Shown: piece by piece, positions 22,705 through 31,330 of the stretch | Position numbering within the stretch: position 1 is the stretch's first letter | How the letters are laid out: the number at the start of each line of letters is the position of its first letter | From: Elusimicrobiota bacterium | GTDB taxonomy: Bacteria; CG03; SLGR01 | NCBI GenBank assembly: GCA_003553445.1 | Contig: PWEK01000005.1 | Location: 1 to 43,179, forward strand | Length of the DNA stretch: 43,179 nucleotides | Direction: 5' to 3' | The notes under the pieces: model-generated | Told to the model about the DNA's origin: nothing | The model's database searches: none | Seen by the model: the letters and a program-made list of their open reading frames with translations, nothing else | Made by a program: the position numbers and the translations under genes

Positions 22705-24210
22705 ATGAACGGAAAAATTATTAAATTAAGGAGATACAGTCAGTTTATTTTCTTTGTCGTTTTTTTCTTTATTTTGCTGCGGGCTGCTTTCAGCTTAGGC
22801 GGCGGGTGGTCGGCGAGATTTATTTTTGCATTAAATCCGCTGACATCAATAGGGGTCTCTATTGCTTCCCGAACATTTACTGCGATACTAATACCCGCAA
22901 TTATTCTTCTTGTTTTGACAGCGATATTCGGCAGGTTTTTCTGCGGATGGATATGTCCCGTAGGTTCCGTGAAAGATATATTGGGTATAGCCCGAAAGGA
23001 AATAAGTTCAAAAGAGTTATATCGTCCATTTTTAAGATTTCTGAAGTATTTACTCTTACTTATACTTTTTATTTATGCATTAATGGGCTTGCAGCATTTC
23101 TGGGTTTTTGATCCGTTGACTATATCTGGAAGATTCTTTTCTCTGAGTTTATTCCCTGCTTCCGTTAGGGGTTTCAATGCTGCTTTTGGTCTTTTGTCCG
23201 AGCTTTCCAATAATGCCGGTTTTCTTGCCCAAATTCAGCAGACTGTAGAAAGCTTTCTGCAGTTTGGGCGTCAAAGGAGTTACGCGTTCAGTTCATTATT
23301 CTTTTATATCTGGATAGCTGTTCTGGGCATGGTTCTTTTTTCCAGAAGATTCTGGTGCAGAACACTCTGCCCGCTTGGTGCTCTTCTTGCTCTGGCAGGC
23401 CGATTTGCCCCTTTTAAAAAGTGGAGCGCAGAAATCTGTTCGGATTGCCAGGACTGCGCCAGGGAGTGTAGGATGAAAGCCATAAGCAGATTAGGCAGAC
23501 AGAGAAAGACAGAGTGTATTTTATGCGGAGACTGTCTTTACCGGTGCCGGGGAGGGAACACCACATTCGGTTTTAAGGATCCGGCTTCTGCCGATGAAAA
23601 AACCCAACAGCGCAGTTCGGGGCTGAATAGAAGAGATTTCATAAAAACAACCGCTGCGGCCGGGATTGCATTGCTGAGCTGGGGGAAAATCAGAGCTTCT
23701 TCAAATAATAACACAGCGGGAGTAATAAGGCCCCCCGGAGCGGTAAGGGAAGAGGTATTTAAAAAGAAATGTATTAGGTGCGGAAACTGCATGTCCGTAT
23801 GCAAGACTAATGGCCTCCAGCCCGCACTGCATGAAAGCGGCCCTGATGGTATATGGACACCCCGTCTTGAACCTGAGATTGGGTACTGTGAATACTCCTG
23901 CAATGAATGCGGTAGGGTTTGTCCTGTTGGGGCCATAGAAAAGCTTGATATTGATACAAAGCAGAGAAGGCGTATTGGCACAGCCGAAATTAATCGCAGC
24001 AGGTGTCAGCCGTGGCAGGAGATAAGAAACTGTCTTTTGTGCATGGAGGCCTGTCCGGTTCCGGGAAATGCCTTAAGGGTTTCCGTTTCAGATAGCGGCT
24101 TTCGCCGGCCTTTAGTTGATGAGGAAAGCTGTATCGGATGCGGCAGATGCCAGAATACCTGCCCGTTTGATGCCATAGATATAAATCCGAAAACTGCTGA
24201 CAGAAAATGA
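22705..24210 (+). CDS. NapH-NapG-type polyferredoxin membrane fusion with internal Tat-like signal
   Basis: The N-terminal half has several membrane helices and two conserved CxxxCP motifs in or near the membrane (CGWICPVG near residue 80, WCRTLCPLG near 218), as in NapH/CcoG-like quinol oxidoreductases. Two 4Fe-4S motifs (CSDCQDCAREC, CILCGDCLYRC) follow. Then comes NRRDFIKTTAAAGIALLSW at about residues 308-326, a twin-arginine signal pattern. The rest resembles NapG: CIRCGNCMSVC, CNECGRVCPVG, CLLCMEACPVPG and CIGCGRCQNTCP. A fusion of NapH and NapG would let electrons pass from quinol to ferredoxin clusters outside the membrane. It is 501 residues long, starts two bases after the ATPase gene and overlaps the glycosylase gene by four. 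Its electron acceptor is not encoded here. Confidence 0.85.
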   Translation: MNGKIIKLRRYSQFIFFVVFFFILLRAAFSLGGGWSARFIFALNPLTSIGVSIASRTFTAILIPAIILLVLTAIFGRFFCGWICPVGSVKDILGIARKEISSKELYRPFLRFLKYLLLLILFIYALMGLQHFWVFDPLTISGRFFSLSLFPASVRGFNAAFGLLSELSNNAGFLAQIQQTVESFLQFGRQRSYAFSSLFFYIWIAVLGMVLFSRRFWCRTLCPLGALLALAGRFAPFKKWSAEICSDCQDCARECRMKAISRLGRQRKTECILCGDCLYRCRGGNTTFGFKDPASADEKTQQRSSGLNRRDFIKTTAAAGIALLSWGKIRASSNNNTAGVIRPPGAVREEVFKKKCIRCGNCMSVCKTNGLQPALHESGPDGIWTPRLEPEIGYCEYSCNECGRVCPVGAIEKLDIDTKQRRRIGTAEINRSRCQPWQEIRNCLLCMEACPVPGNALRVSVSDSGFRRPLVDEESCIGCGRCQNTCPFDAIDINPKTADRK

Positions 24211-24836
24211 ATGAAATTAAAGAGCTTTACAGAAAAAAGAAGCCCGAAATAGAAGGGAAACTCGAAGAGTTTAAAAAAAAGGGAGAATCTTCCGATGACG
24301 AAATTTTTGCGGAGCTTTGTTTCTGCATTCTGACTCCCCAGTCCAGAGCCCTGGCTGCCGATAGGGCGGTCAGGGAAATGAAGCAGAAAGATATCCTACT
24401 TTCAGGTACAAGAAAACAGATAAGGAATGCTCTTAAAGGGGTTAGATTTCCAAATAATAAGGCCTCCTATATAGTGGATACAAGGGAGAGGTTTAAATCT
24501 GACGGTAAAATCAGAATAAAGGACCACCTCAGGGAGCCCGATATTCTAAAACTAAGAAAAGAAATGGTCATGAAAGTGAAGGGGTACGGATTAAAGGAGG
24601 CAAGTCACTTTTTGAGAAATACGGGGAGGGGGCAGAATATAGCCATTCTGGACAGGCATATCCTGAGCCGTCTTTGTTACTATAAAGTCATAAAAAAAGT
24701 TCCTGCAAATATTTCGGAAAAGAAATACATACAGATTGAAAAAAAATTAAAAAAATTTTCATCTGAAGCAGAAGTGCCTCTTGATGCTCTTGACCTGCTT
24801 TTCTGGTACATGCAGACGGGGTATTTTTTTAAATAA
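24207..24836 (+). CDS. ogg: Ogg2-family 8-oxoguanine DNA glycosylase/lyase
   Basis: The 209-residue protein belongs to the helix-hairpin-helix-GPD superfamily. The pattern LCFCILTPQSRA, then VKGYGLKEASHFLRNTG and IAILDRHILSRL, matches the Ogg2 type described from Thermotoga and archaea. Lys130 in LKEASH is the expected Schiff-base nucleophile and Asp149 in LDRHI the activating acid. It removes 8-oxoguanine from DNA and nicks the abasic site. The C-terminal Lys (GYFFK) is also typical. No Fe-S cluster Cys loop is present. It closes the redox/repair operon with a four-base ATGA overlap. Confidence 0.92.
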   Translation: MNEIKELYRKKKPEIEGKLEEFKKKGESSDDEIFAELCFCILTPQSRALAADRAVREMKQKDILLSGTRKQIRNALKGVRFPNNKASYIVDTRERFKSDGKIRIKDHLREPDILKLRKEMVMKVKGYGLKEASHFLRNTGRGQNIAILDRHILSRLCYYKVIKKVPANISEKKYIQIEKKLKKFSSEAEVPLDALDLLFWYMQTGYFFK

Positions 24837-24851
24837 GAATTCATTTGATTT

Positions 24852-24880
24852 TTGTTAGCTTAAGCTATATTAACAATTTT
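24852..24880 (+). terminator. Possible weak terminator after ogg
   Basis: TTGTTA (24852-24857) can pair with TAACAA (24871-24876) ahead of four T residues. The enclosed TAGCTTAAGCTA (24856-24867) is itself a perfect palindrome. The stem is AT-rich, so strength is doubtful. Confidence 0.3.
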
Positions 24881-24983
24881 AACTTGTCTTGGTTCAGGTG
24901 ATTGCAATGCAAAGAGAGTTATGTTAAGAGCCGGTATATATTTTAATGTAATAGCGGGCTATTTAATTAAAATACAGTTTGAC

Positions 24984-25622
24984 TTAAAACTCAGGCAATT
25001 CATCTAAAATATTATCTATGGCTATATCAAAGACATCAGCCAAAGGCGGCGCTGGATCATATGTGGAAGCAGCTGTTATCCTTCCTTCGCTCGAATTCTC
25101 CCATAGAAGAAATCCTTCTTCTGTATTTAGCAATGAAAGAAGGATGCTTACTTTAGCTGTAGCTCTTTTATCAGACACTGATGCGGTAAATAAAGTTCCT
25201 TCTCTATCTCTGTACTCCATGTCTGTGATTTCAGCATATAATATGGCGTCCGCGTTAACCGCGCTTCCTATTTCTCTCAAAGCGGAAGTATTAATTATTG
25301 AGGTTTTCGAATAATTTTCTGCCAGGGAACTCCATTTTTCAACTAAATTTTCTTCATTTAATATTTGTAAAACCTTTCTTTCAGTTATAACTTCAATTTC
25401 CGGGTTTCTTTGACTTATGGCCTCCGTAATCTCCGGATTTATTTTTCTGCCTTCACTTGGTGCGGACCTAAGGTTTCTTACAGGGAAAATAGCTATTTTG
25501 TTAATTTCTACTTTATCAAAATCAGGGCTAAGATAAGAATCTGTTCTTGATATTCTCTGGGCGCATCCAAACATAAGGAATATAAATAAAATTAATATGT
25601 TTTTTGAAAACCGTATGTGCAT
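24984..25622 (-). CDS. CsgG/DUF799-like lipoprotein
   Basis: The 212-residue protein has a lipoprotein signal with lipobox MFGC (Cys20) and a good Shine-Dalgarno (GGAGG, seven bases before the ATG). The mature part carries the pattern of CsgG/LpoB-related outer-membrane lipoproteins: INKIAIFPVRNLR, a helix with PEIEVITERKVLQIL, then ADAILYAEITDMEY and VSILLSLLNTEEGFLLWENSSEG. Such proteins form pores or modulate envelope machines; which one applies here is unknown. It is one of few genes on the minus strand and is divergent from a barrel gene at 25816, with promoters for both in between. Confidence 0.75.
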   Translation of the reverse strand: MHIRFSKNILILFIFLMFGCAQRISRTDSYLSPDFDKVEINKIAIFPVRNLRSAPSEGRKINPEITEAISQRNPEIEVITERKVLQILNEENLVEKWSSLAENYSKTSIINTSALREIGSAVNADAILYAEITDMEYRDREGTLFTASVSDKRATAKVSILLSLLNTEEGFLLWENSSEGRITAASTYDPAPPLADVFDIAIDNILDELPEF

Positions 25623-25654
25623 TTATGTGCCTCCATTTTTTGAACTTGCATTTT

Positions 25655-25683
25655 ATCCTAATTTATTTTTTTTCTCCTGTCAA
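25655..25683 (-). promoter_or_regulatory. Promoter of the CsgG-like lipoprotein gene
   Basis: Reading on the minus strand, a perfect TTGACA (25683-25678) is followed after 17 bases by TAGGAT (25660-25655), 33 bases before the ATG at 25622. Confidence 0.5.
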
Positions 25684-25742
25684 TATGATTCTTTCTGTTT
25701 TTCTTTCTGTTTTTTTCTTTTTAATTGCCAAAATCCCATTAA

Positions 25743-25771
25743 TTGTAATTACGCTTAAGAAAGTATATAAT
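25743..25771 (+). promoter_or_regulatory. Promoter of the PorT-like barrel gene
   Basis: TTGTAA (25743-25748), a 17-base spacer and a perfect TATAAT (25766-25771) sit 45 bases before the ATG at 25816. Confidence 0.65.
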
Positions 25772-25815
25772 AAAATATTATTCAAGATGATGTTTTATTT
25801 AAGTGAGGTGAAAAG

Positions 25816-26559
25816 ATGAAAAAGTTATTGTTTTGGTTAGCAGGTGTTATTTTTTTATTTGCTCTAACACCCCCTAAGGTAAGCGCCTGGCAGGAAGAAG
25901 TTTCTTATGGGATAAAAGCTGGTTTAAATAGTTCCATTTTTACAGATTTCAGAAGAAAAGGAGATTTTGTGGAAGATCCTCTCGATGCTTATAGGCCTTT
26001 GCTTGTAGATTACAGGTCATCAGCTAAAGCTGGCATGGCTTTGGGGAGTTTTTTTAATATACCTGTTGATTACCATACATTTATTCAATCCGAAATCATG
26101 TATTTCCGCAGGGGAGCCAAAAGTAGTGCTTCAAAAGAAGAGGACAGCGCTGTTTTTGGGGAATACTTGTATGAGGATGAGCAGGTTTTAAGCTTGAGTT
26201 ATTTGGAGTTAGTGTTTCTTTTTATGAGAGATAATCCAATTTCAGAATATTCATCATTAAACTGGCATACCGGTTTGTCTCTCGCATTTAACCTTAAGGC
26301 TGAGGTGGAAAGGGATTTTAGATATATAGAGTATGAAGATGGTGATATTGTTAAAGACATATCAGAGGTAGGGACCTTTGATGTCAAAGAGGGGGTACGG
26401 CCAGTAGATATTAGTGTTGTTGCTGGAGTCGGTTATACATTTAATAGATATACCATAGAGCTTAGGTCTGATTACTCACTTTACGCCTTGAGTTTTTCAG
26501 ATATAGATTTGTATAACGAATACTATAATTTGAAACTCCTGCTTAATATAGATCTTTAG
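25816..26559 (+). CDS. PorT-like outer-membrane beta-barrel protein
   Basis: The 247-residue protein has a signal peptide (KKLLFWLAGVIFLFALTPPKVSA) and a Shine-Dalgarno (GAGGTG). The mature part shows the eight-strand pattern of the OMP_b-brl_2/PorT family: YGIKAGLNSSIF, then AKAGMALGSFFNIPV, FIQSEIMYFRRGAK, LSYLELVFLF, WHTGLSLAFNLKA, ISVVAGVGYTF, YTIELRSDYSLY, and a final NLKLLLNIDL strand. It is monocistronic with its own promoter, divergent from the lipoprotein at 24984. The substrate or partner is unknown. Confidence 0.8.
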   Translation: MKKLLFWLAGVIFLFALTPPKVSAWQEEVSYGIKAGLNSSIFTDFRRKGDFVEDPLDAYRPLLVDYRSSAKAGMALGSFFNIPVDYHTFIQSEIMYFRRGAKSSASKEEDSAVFGEYLYEDEQVLSLSYLELVFLFMRDNPISEYSSLNWHTGLSLAFNLKAEVERDFRYIEYEDGDIVKDISEVGTFDVKEGVRPVDISVVAGVGYTFNRYTIELRSDYSLYALSFSDIDLYNEYYNLKLLLNIDL

Positions 26560-26646
26560 AAATCCGGCCATTCATCTATTCGCTTCTTTACTAAATGTTT
26601 CACAAAAAGAGATCCCTTTTCTATGCCGTACCCTGAAACGATTATT

Positions 26647-26681
26647 CTAGTTTTTGCAATTTCCAACTAGTATCTTTTTTT
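26647..26681 (+). terminator. Possible terminator after the PorT-like gene
   Basis: CTAGTT (26647-26652) pairs with AACTAG (26665-26670) and is followed by a T-run (26675-26681). The stem is short and AT-rich. Confidence 0.35.
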
Positions 26682-26762
26682 CATAGGTATGATCTTATTC
26701 TATGATTTTTCGATATTTTCCAAATGATTCTTATGATAATCTTTTGTTCAGAAATTCAGATG

Positions 26763-26791
26763 TTGAAAAACCCCCCGTAATTTATTATAAA
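26763..26791 (+). promoter_or_regulatory. Promoter of the tRNA(CAU)-tilS-ftsH operon
   Basis: TTGAAA (26763-26768), a 17-base spacer and TATAAA (26786-26791) place the transcription start a few bases before the tRNA at 26807. Confidence 0.7.
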
Positions 26792-26806
26792 ATAATGCAA
26801 GCATGT

Positions 26807-26883
26807 GGCGGAGTAGCTCAGCTGGTTAGAGCAGCGGAATCATAATCCGCGAGTCGGGGGTTCGAGTCCCTCCTCCGCTACCA
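26807..26883 (+). tRNA. tRNA with anticodon CAU, probably elongator Met
   Basis: A full cloverleaf of 77 bases with encoded CCA is present: acceptor GGCGGAG/CTCCGCT (G1-U72 wobble), D-arm GCTC/GAGC, anticodon stem GCGGA/TCCGC with loop ATCATAA (anticodon CAU), variable loop of five bases, and T-arm with TTCGAGT. The G1-U72 pair resembles what I recall of Bacillus elongator tRNA-Met. A CAU anticodon can also belong to tRNA-Ile2, whose C34 is turned into lysidine by TilS, encoded two genes downstream. No terminator separates it from the next gene. Confidence 0.93.
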
Positions 26884-26904
26884 TAAAAGTGTAAATAACA
26901 AGCG

Positions 26905-27393
26905 ATGATTATATCTCAGAGGTTCTTGAATACAGTTTTTGTAATTCTTGCAGTCTTCCTTGTAGCGGGCTGCGGTGAGGACGACTTGTATGATTACAGT
27001 TCACCGATGGGAACATATGAAACATATCGGGAGCAGGCAAAAACTCTTAGGATAGTTGCTGACCACAGGCACTACAGGAGGGCCATCAGGTGTTTTACGG
27101 TGGAAGACCGGAGATGGTTTGAAAAAAATTATGACATCATAGATTTCGACCGGGAAGAGCATATTTACGAAAATCTTTATAAATCCAAAAAGAAGGCTTA
27201 TGTTTTCGGAAGGGCTGTGGTTCCTGAGGGTCCTCCCCCTGAAGAAGATGATTTTGAATTTGAAGAGGTATCTTCGGATGAATATCGGCTTCAGGTCAGC
27301 GGGTATCCGGAAGAAATAAAATTTATCAGAGAGAACGGTGAATGGAGAATGTCAGGCCTTTTCGGCGTTCCTGAAAATCACACCAGCGATTAA
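26905..27393 (+). CDS. Lipoprotein of unknown function
   Basis: The 162-residue protein has a signal with lipobox LVAGC (Cys23), followed by an acidic mature N-terminus (GEDDLYDYSSP). The mature part contains RRAIRCFTVEDRRWF and an acidic/Pro stretch (EGPPPEEDDFEFEE), and ends with IKFIRENGEWRMSGLF. The last motif is the usual end of small NTF2-like or DUF4878-type lipoproteins (compare 'VKEDGEWKI'), so a cone-shaped NTF2-like fold is possible. It starts 21 bases after the tRNA. Confidence 0.7.
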   Translation: MIISQRFLNTVFVILAVFLVAGCGEDDLYDYSSPMGTYETYREQAKTLRIVADHRHYRRAIRCFTVEDRRWFEKNYDIIDFDREEHIYENLYKSKKKAYVFGRAVVPEGPPPEEDDFEFEEVSSDEYRLQVSGYPEEIKFIRENGEWRMSGLFGVPENHTSD

Positions 27394-27394
27394 T

Positions 27395-28762
27395 TTGAAA
27401 AAGATAGAAATATATCTCTTAAAAAATACAGATAAAAGCAATCCTGTCATACTGTGCGTTTCGGGGGGGAAAGATTCCTCCGCTATGCTCCGCGGTTTTT
27501 CTAAAATCAGGGATGGTTTTAAGTTCCCTCCTTTAGTGGTTCATTTCAATCATGGTTTAAGGAGAGAGTCAATGAAGGAGGAGGGTTTTGTCAGGAGTGA
27601 ATCGCAAAAAGCAGGTTTTCCATTTCTTTCAGTTTCCCTGGATGTGAAGGGCAGGGCCGGGAATGAAAAGATGTCAGTTGAAGAGGCGGCAAGAAGTTTA
27701 AGGTATGAAAAACTGGAAGATATTACTGAAAAAAAGGGGGGTGAGGGCACAGTCTTTACTGCCCATACCGCATCCGATCAGGCGGAAACGCTTCTTCTGA
27801 GATTTATAAAGGGAGCGGGCTTCGAGGGTCTTCAGGGAATAAGGAAGGAGTATTCTTTATCTTCGGGATGGAAGGTCCGCAGGCCTTTTCTCGGGTTTAC
27901 TTCCGCTGACATAATGGATTATCTTGAAGTTGAAGGGGTTGATTATGTTGTGGACAAAAGTAACTTCAATCAGGAATATGAAAGAAATTACATAAGGCAC
28001 CGCATTATCCCCCGGGTGAAAAAACTGAACCCTTCCATTGAGAAAGCCCTTGCAAGAGAAGCTGATATTTTTACGGAGCACAGCAGGTTTATAAGTGATG
28101 TCGTATCTGAGAAGCTTAAAGATATAAAATTTGGCAAATCGGAAGACCGCAGATTCATTGAATTAACGAGTGTAATAAGTTATAATACATCCTTGCAGCG
28201 GGAGATCCTCAGAAGGGTCAGTCCTGTTGAAATGGATTATGAAAAAACGGCCGCGCTTATAGAACTTATTAAAAAGGAGGGGGTTTTTGCAAGCGTCGAT
28301 CTGGGAGAAGGATGGATTGCCAGGAAGGAATACAAAAACCTTTATTTTGAAAAGGGCAGGCCCGGCGGACCGGAATACTGTTACAGGGTGAAAACGGGAA
28401 AAAAAGAATTAATTAAGGAAACGGGCGTTCTTTTTTCAACGTGCGTGATAAATAGTGAAGAGATTGAGATGCCGCCCGCGCCCGGAGTTGAATACTTTGA
28501 TGCAGAGGCCCTTAAAGCCGACCATCTGATTATTCGTTCAAAAAAACCCGGAGATAGGATGAGCCTTCTGGGTATGAAGGGCAGCAAAAAAGTCAAGGAT
28601 ATACTGATTGATGAAAAGATCACAGCCTGGAAGAGGCGGCGCCTGCTTATAGTTGAAGCTCATGGGAGTATACTATGGGCCGCTCCCTATAAAAGAAGCG
28701 GATGCTTTCCGTTGACGGAAAACACAAAAAAAGTATTAAAAATGAGGGTGAGTGATGGGTGA
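27395..28762 (+). CDS. tilS: tRNA(Ile)-lysidine synthase
   Basis: From the TTG at 27395 (one base after the upstream stop) the protein has 455 residues; the frame is open from an ATG at 27338, but that start would overlap the lipoprotein gene by 56 bases. The PP-loop is SGGKDSS at residues 23-29, followed by VVHFNHGLRRES, TAHTASDQAETLLLR, NYIRHRIIP and the TilS C-terminal domain (RSKKPGDRMSLLGMKGSKKVKDIL). It joins lysine to C34 of tRNA-Ile(CAU) so that AUA is read as Ile, and is essential in most bacteria. The order tilS-hpt-ftsH is widely conserved. Confidence 0.95.
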   Translation: MKKIEIYLLKNTDKSNPVILCVSGGKDSSAMLRGFSKIRDGFKFPPLVVHFNHGLRRESMKEEGFVRSESQKAGFPFLSVSLDVKGRAGNEKMSVEEAARSLRYEKLEDITEKKGGEGTVFTAHTASDQAETLLLRFIKGAGFEGLQGIRKEYSLSSGWKVRRPFLGFTSADIMDYLEVEGVDYVVDKSNFNQEYERNYIRHRIIPRVKKLNPSIEKALAREADIFTEHSRFISDVVSEKLKDIKFGKSEDRRFIELTSVISYNTSLQREILRRVSPVEMDYEKTAALIELIKKEGVFASVDLGEGWIARKEYKNLYFEKGRPGGPEYCYRVKTGKKELIKETGVLFSTCVINSEEIEMPPAPGVEYFDAEALKADHLIIRSKKPGDRMSLLGMKGSKKVKDILIDEKITAWKRRRLLIVEAHGSILWAAPYKRSGCFPLTENTKKVLKMRVSDG

Positions 28763-29303
28763 AATAAAAGAAGATATAAAGGAAATTCTGCTTTCAAAAA
28801 GGAAGATTAAAAAAAAGGTTAAAAAGCTGGGAAAGCAGATAAGTGATGAATACCGAGGAAAGAACCCGGTTTTTGTTTCAATTCTGAAAGGCAGTGTAAT
28901 TTTTCTTTCTGACCTGCTGAGGGAATTGAAAATTGAGTGTTCCGTAGATTTTATGGCGGTTTCATCCTATAACGAAAAAACCGAATCATCCGGTGTTGTC
29001 AAGCTTATAATGGATTTGAGAGAATCCATAGAGGGACGGCATGTTCTGCTTGTTGAGGATATAGTAGATACCGGGCTGACCGCGGGGTATTTGAGGGATG
29101 TCATAAGGATGAGAAACCCCGAGAGTGTGGAGATATGCACCCTGCTGTCAAAACCGGCGGCGAGAGAGTTACATATAGAATGCAGGTATACGGGGTTTGA
29201 GATACCGGATGAGTACGTAGTGGGATACGGGCTTGATTATTCGGAGAAATACAGGAATATTCCTTATATCGCAACCCTGAAATCGGAAGTTTACAGAAGG
29301 TGA
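28755..29303 (+). CDS. hpt: Hypoxanthine phosphoribosyltransferase
   Basis: The 182-residue protein carries the PRPP-binding motif VLLVEDIVDTGLT and the FVSILKGSVIFLSDLLREL loop. FEIPDEYVVGYGLDYSEKYRNIPYIATL is near the C-terminus, all typical of bacterial Hpt. It salvages hypoxanthine and guanine to IMP and GMP. A GTG lies three bases upstream (28752), but the ATG at 28755 is better spaced from GAGGG. It overlaps tilS by eight bases. Confidence 0.95.
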   Translation: MGEIKEDIKEILLSKRKIKKKVKKLGKQISDEYRGKNPVFVSILKGSVIFLSDLLRELKIECSVDFMAVSSYNEKTESSGVVKLIMDLRESIEGRHVLLVEDIVDTGLTAGYLRDVIRMRNPESVEICTLLSKPAARELHIECRYTGFEIPDEYVVGYGLDYSEKYRNIPYIATLKSEVYRR

Positions 29304-29305
29304 AG

Positions 29306-31330
29306 ATGAATAATAAAAAAAGACCGGAAAGAAAGAATAAACAAAATAGACAGCGGAAACCCAATCTTCCAAAAAACCCGAAACAGTTCGGGGGACTGTC
29401 TCTATGGATATTTTTAATTATTGCAGCCCTGTTTTTATCTCATTATATGATAAACAGGGAAGAGGTTGAAGAGATTCCATACAGTGAGTTCAGGCAGAAG
29501 CTGGAAGAAGGCCGATTAAGCGAGGTAAAGATTGCTGAAGATGAGATAAAAGGGGTCTATATTGATGTAAGGGGAGAAGAAGTAAGTTTTAAATCCAAGG
29601 CAGTAGAGGATCCCAATCTGGTAGAGAAGCTTCAGGAAAAAGGTGTTAAGTACGAAGGTGAGATATCAAGAGACTGGCTTCAGATGATTTTTTTCAGTTT
29701 CGGGCCCTTTATACTTCTTATAGTGATCTGGATAGTTATAATGAGACAGTTCCGTTCCGGAGGAAAACAGGCAATGTCTTTCGGTAAATCCAAAGCAAAA
29801 ATGTATGATAAAAGCAAAAAGAAAGTTACATTTAAAGATGTTGCGGGAATGGATGAGGCAAAGGAAGAGCTTCAGGAAATAGTTGAGTATCTAAAGAACC
29901 CCAAGAAATTTACCCATCTGGGCGGTAAGATACCAAAGGGGGTTTTGCTATACGGCCCGCCGGGAACGGGAAAGACTCTTCTCGCAAAGGCTACGGCCGG
30001 CGAAGCCGACGTTCCTTTTTTCTCTACATCCGGAAGCGAGTTTGTAGAGATGTTTGTGGGGGTGGGGGCTTCAAGAATAAGGGATATGTTTGAGAAGGGA
30101 CGTAAAAATGCGCCGTGCCTCATATTTATTGATGAGCTGGATGCTGTAGGGCGTTCCAGGTTTTCAGGCCTTGGCGGCGGGCACGACGAGCGCGAACAGA
30201 CGCTTAATCAGATACTTACCGAACTGGACGGTTTTGATGCCAGGGAAGGGGTTATTCTTATTGGAGCAACAAACAGGCCGGATGTACTTGATCCGGCGCT
30301 TCTTAGGAAGGGGAGGTTTGACAGGCACATAGGGGCGCCCAGGCCTAACTTTAAAGAGAGGAAGGAAATTTTTGAGCTCCACTCAAAACAGGTCAAGATA
30401 TCGAATAATATTGATTTCGGAGTTCTGGCAAGAAGGACCCCGGGTTTTACAGGCAGCGACATAGCCAATATTATAAACGAATCGGCTCTTTTGGCTGCCA
30501 GGGATAATGCTAAGAAAGTTACAATGCACTTTGTGGAAGAGGCTATAGACAGGGTTATAGCCGGACCGGCGAAAAAGTCGAGGATTATTTCAGATAAGGA
30601 GAAGGAGAAAATTGCTTACCACGAATCCGGACATACGTTGGTGGCTCTTCATCTTGAAAATGCCGATCCCGTGCATAAAGTCTCAATTCTTCAGAGAGGC
30701 CCGGCTTTGGGGTACACCCTGCAGCTTCCCATGGAGGACAGATATCTAACAACCCGAAAAGAGATTGTAGACCGTATGGCTGTGATGCTGGCGGGGCGAG
30801 CCGCGGAAGAGCTTATATACGGAGAAAAAACCACGGGCGCCAGAGATGATCTCAGAAGAACCACGGAAATGGCATATAAGATAGTGGTAGAATACGGTAT
30901 GAGCGATGAGCTGGGGCTGCTTACTTATCAGAGGGACAGGGAAAATGTTTTTTTGGGGAAGGAAATAGCTCAGGGTAGAGAATATTCTGAATTAACAGCG
31001 CAGAAAATTGATGAGGGCGTTAAGCATATAGTAAAGGACTGCCATGAAACAGCAAAGAAAATCCTTGAGAAAAATAAGTCAAAACTGAAGAAACTTGCAA
31101 AAGAGCTTATAAAAAAAGAGACAATAGAAGGGGATGAGATAAAGAAGATTCTCGGTATAAAGAAAAAACAAAAGAAAAAGCAAAGCAAAAAGAAGAAAAA
31201 AACAGAGGAAAAAACAGATAAGAAAAAGACTTCAAAGACGAAGAAGTCATCTGGGAAAAAGAAAAAAAAGTCATCCCCTAAATCAAAAAAGACTGATAAG
31301 AAAGGAAAAGATGGACGAAAAAAAGATTAA
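29306..31330 (+). CDS. ftsH: ATP-dependent zinc metalloprotease FtsH with Lys-rich tail
   Basis: The protein has 674 residues from the ATG at 29306 (a GTG at 29300 also fits). It has two membrane helices (near residues 27-45 and 125-145) with a periplasmic domain between. The AAA module has Walker A GPPGTGKT, Walker [12 protein letters not shown], and second region of homology [13 protein letters not shown] followed by GRFDR. The zinc protease motif is HESGH (codons 30620-30634) rather than the usual HEAGH. The third zinc ligand region ([22 protein letters not shown]) is intact. After the protease domain comes an unusual tail of about 60 residues that is mostly Lys and Ser. FtsH degrades misfolded membrane proteins and some regulators. 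Confidence 0.96.
   Translation: MNNKKRPERKNKQNRQRKPNLPKNPKQFGGLSLWIFLIIAALFLSHYMINREEVEEIPYSEFRQKLEEGRLSEVKIAEDEIKGVYIDVRGEEVSFKSKAVEDPNLVEKLQEKGVKYEGEISRDWLQMIFFSFGPFILLIVIWIVIMRQFRSGGKQAMSFGKSKAKMYDKSKKKVTFKDVAGMDEAKEELQEIVEYLKNPKKFTHLGGKIPKGVLLYGPPGTGKTLLAKATAGEADVPFFSTSGSEFVEMFVGVGASRIRDMFEKGRKNAPCLIFIDELDAVGRSRFSGLGGGHDEREQTLNQILTELDGFDAREGVILIGATNRPDVLDPALLRKGRFDRHIGAPRPNFKERKEIFELHSKQVKISNNIDFGVLARRTPGFTGSDIANIINESALLAARDNAKKVTMHFVEEAIDRVIAGPAKKSRIISDKEKEKIAYHESGHTLVALHLENADPVHKVSILQRGPALGYTLQLPMEDRYLTTRKEIVDRMAVMLAGRAAEELIYGEKTTGARDDLRRTTEMAYKIVVEYGMSDELGLLTYQRDRENVFLGKEIAQGREYSELTAQKIDEGVKHIVKDCHETAKKILEKNKSKLKKLAKELIKKETIEGDEIKKILGIKKKQKKKQSKKKKKTEEKTDKKKTSKTKKSSGKKKKKSSPKSKKTDKKGKDGRKKD

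Noticed and set aside
24950-24963. Palindrome AATAGCGGGCTATT considered as a terminator for the lipoprotein gene
   Set aside because: The hairpin loop is short and no T-run follows on the minus strand; too weak to call.
25604-25819. Open frame of 71 codons on the plus strand, hydrophobic
   Set aside because: It covers the two divergent promoters and ribosome sites of the flanking genes, has no Shine-Dalgarno and consists of Phe/Leu/Ile from T-rich DNA.
27338-27394. Extended tilS start at ATG 27338
   Set aside because: It would overlap the lipoprotein gene by 56 bases and add residues with no TilS similarity; the TTG at 27395 gives the normal distance to the PP-loop.
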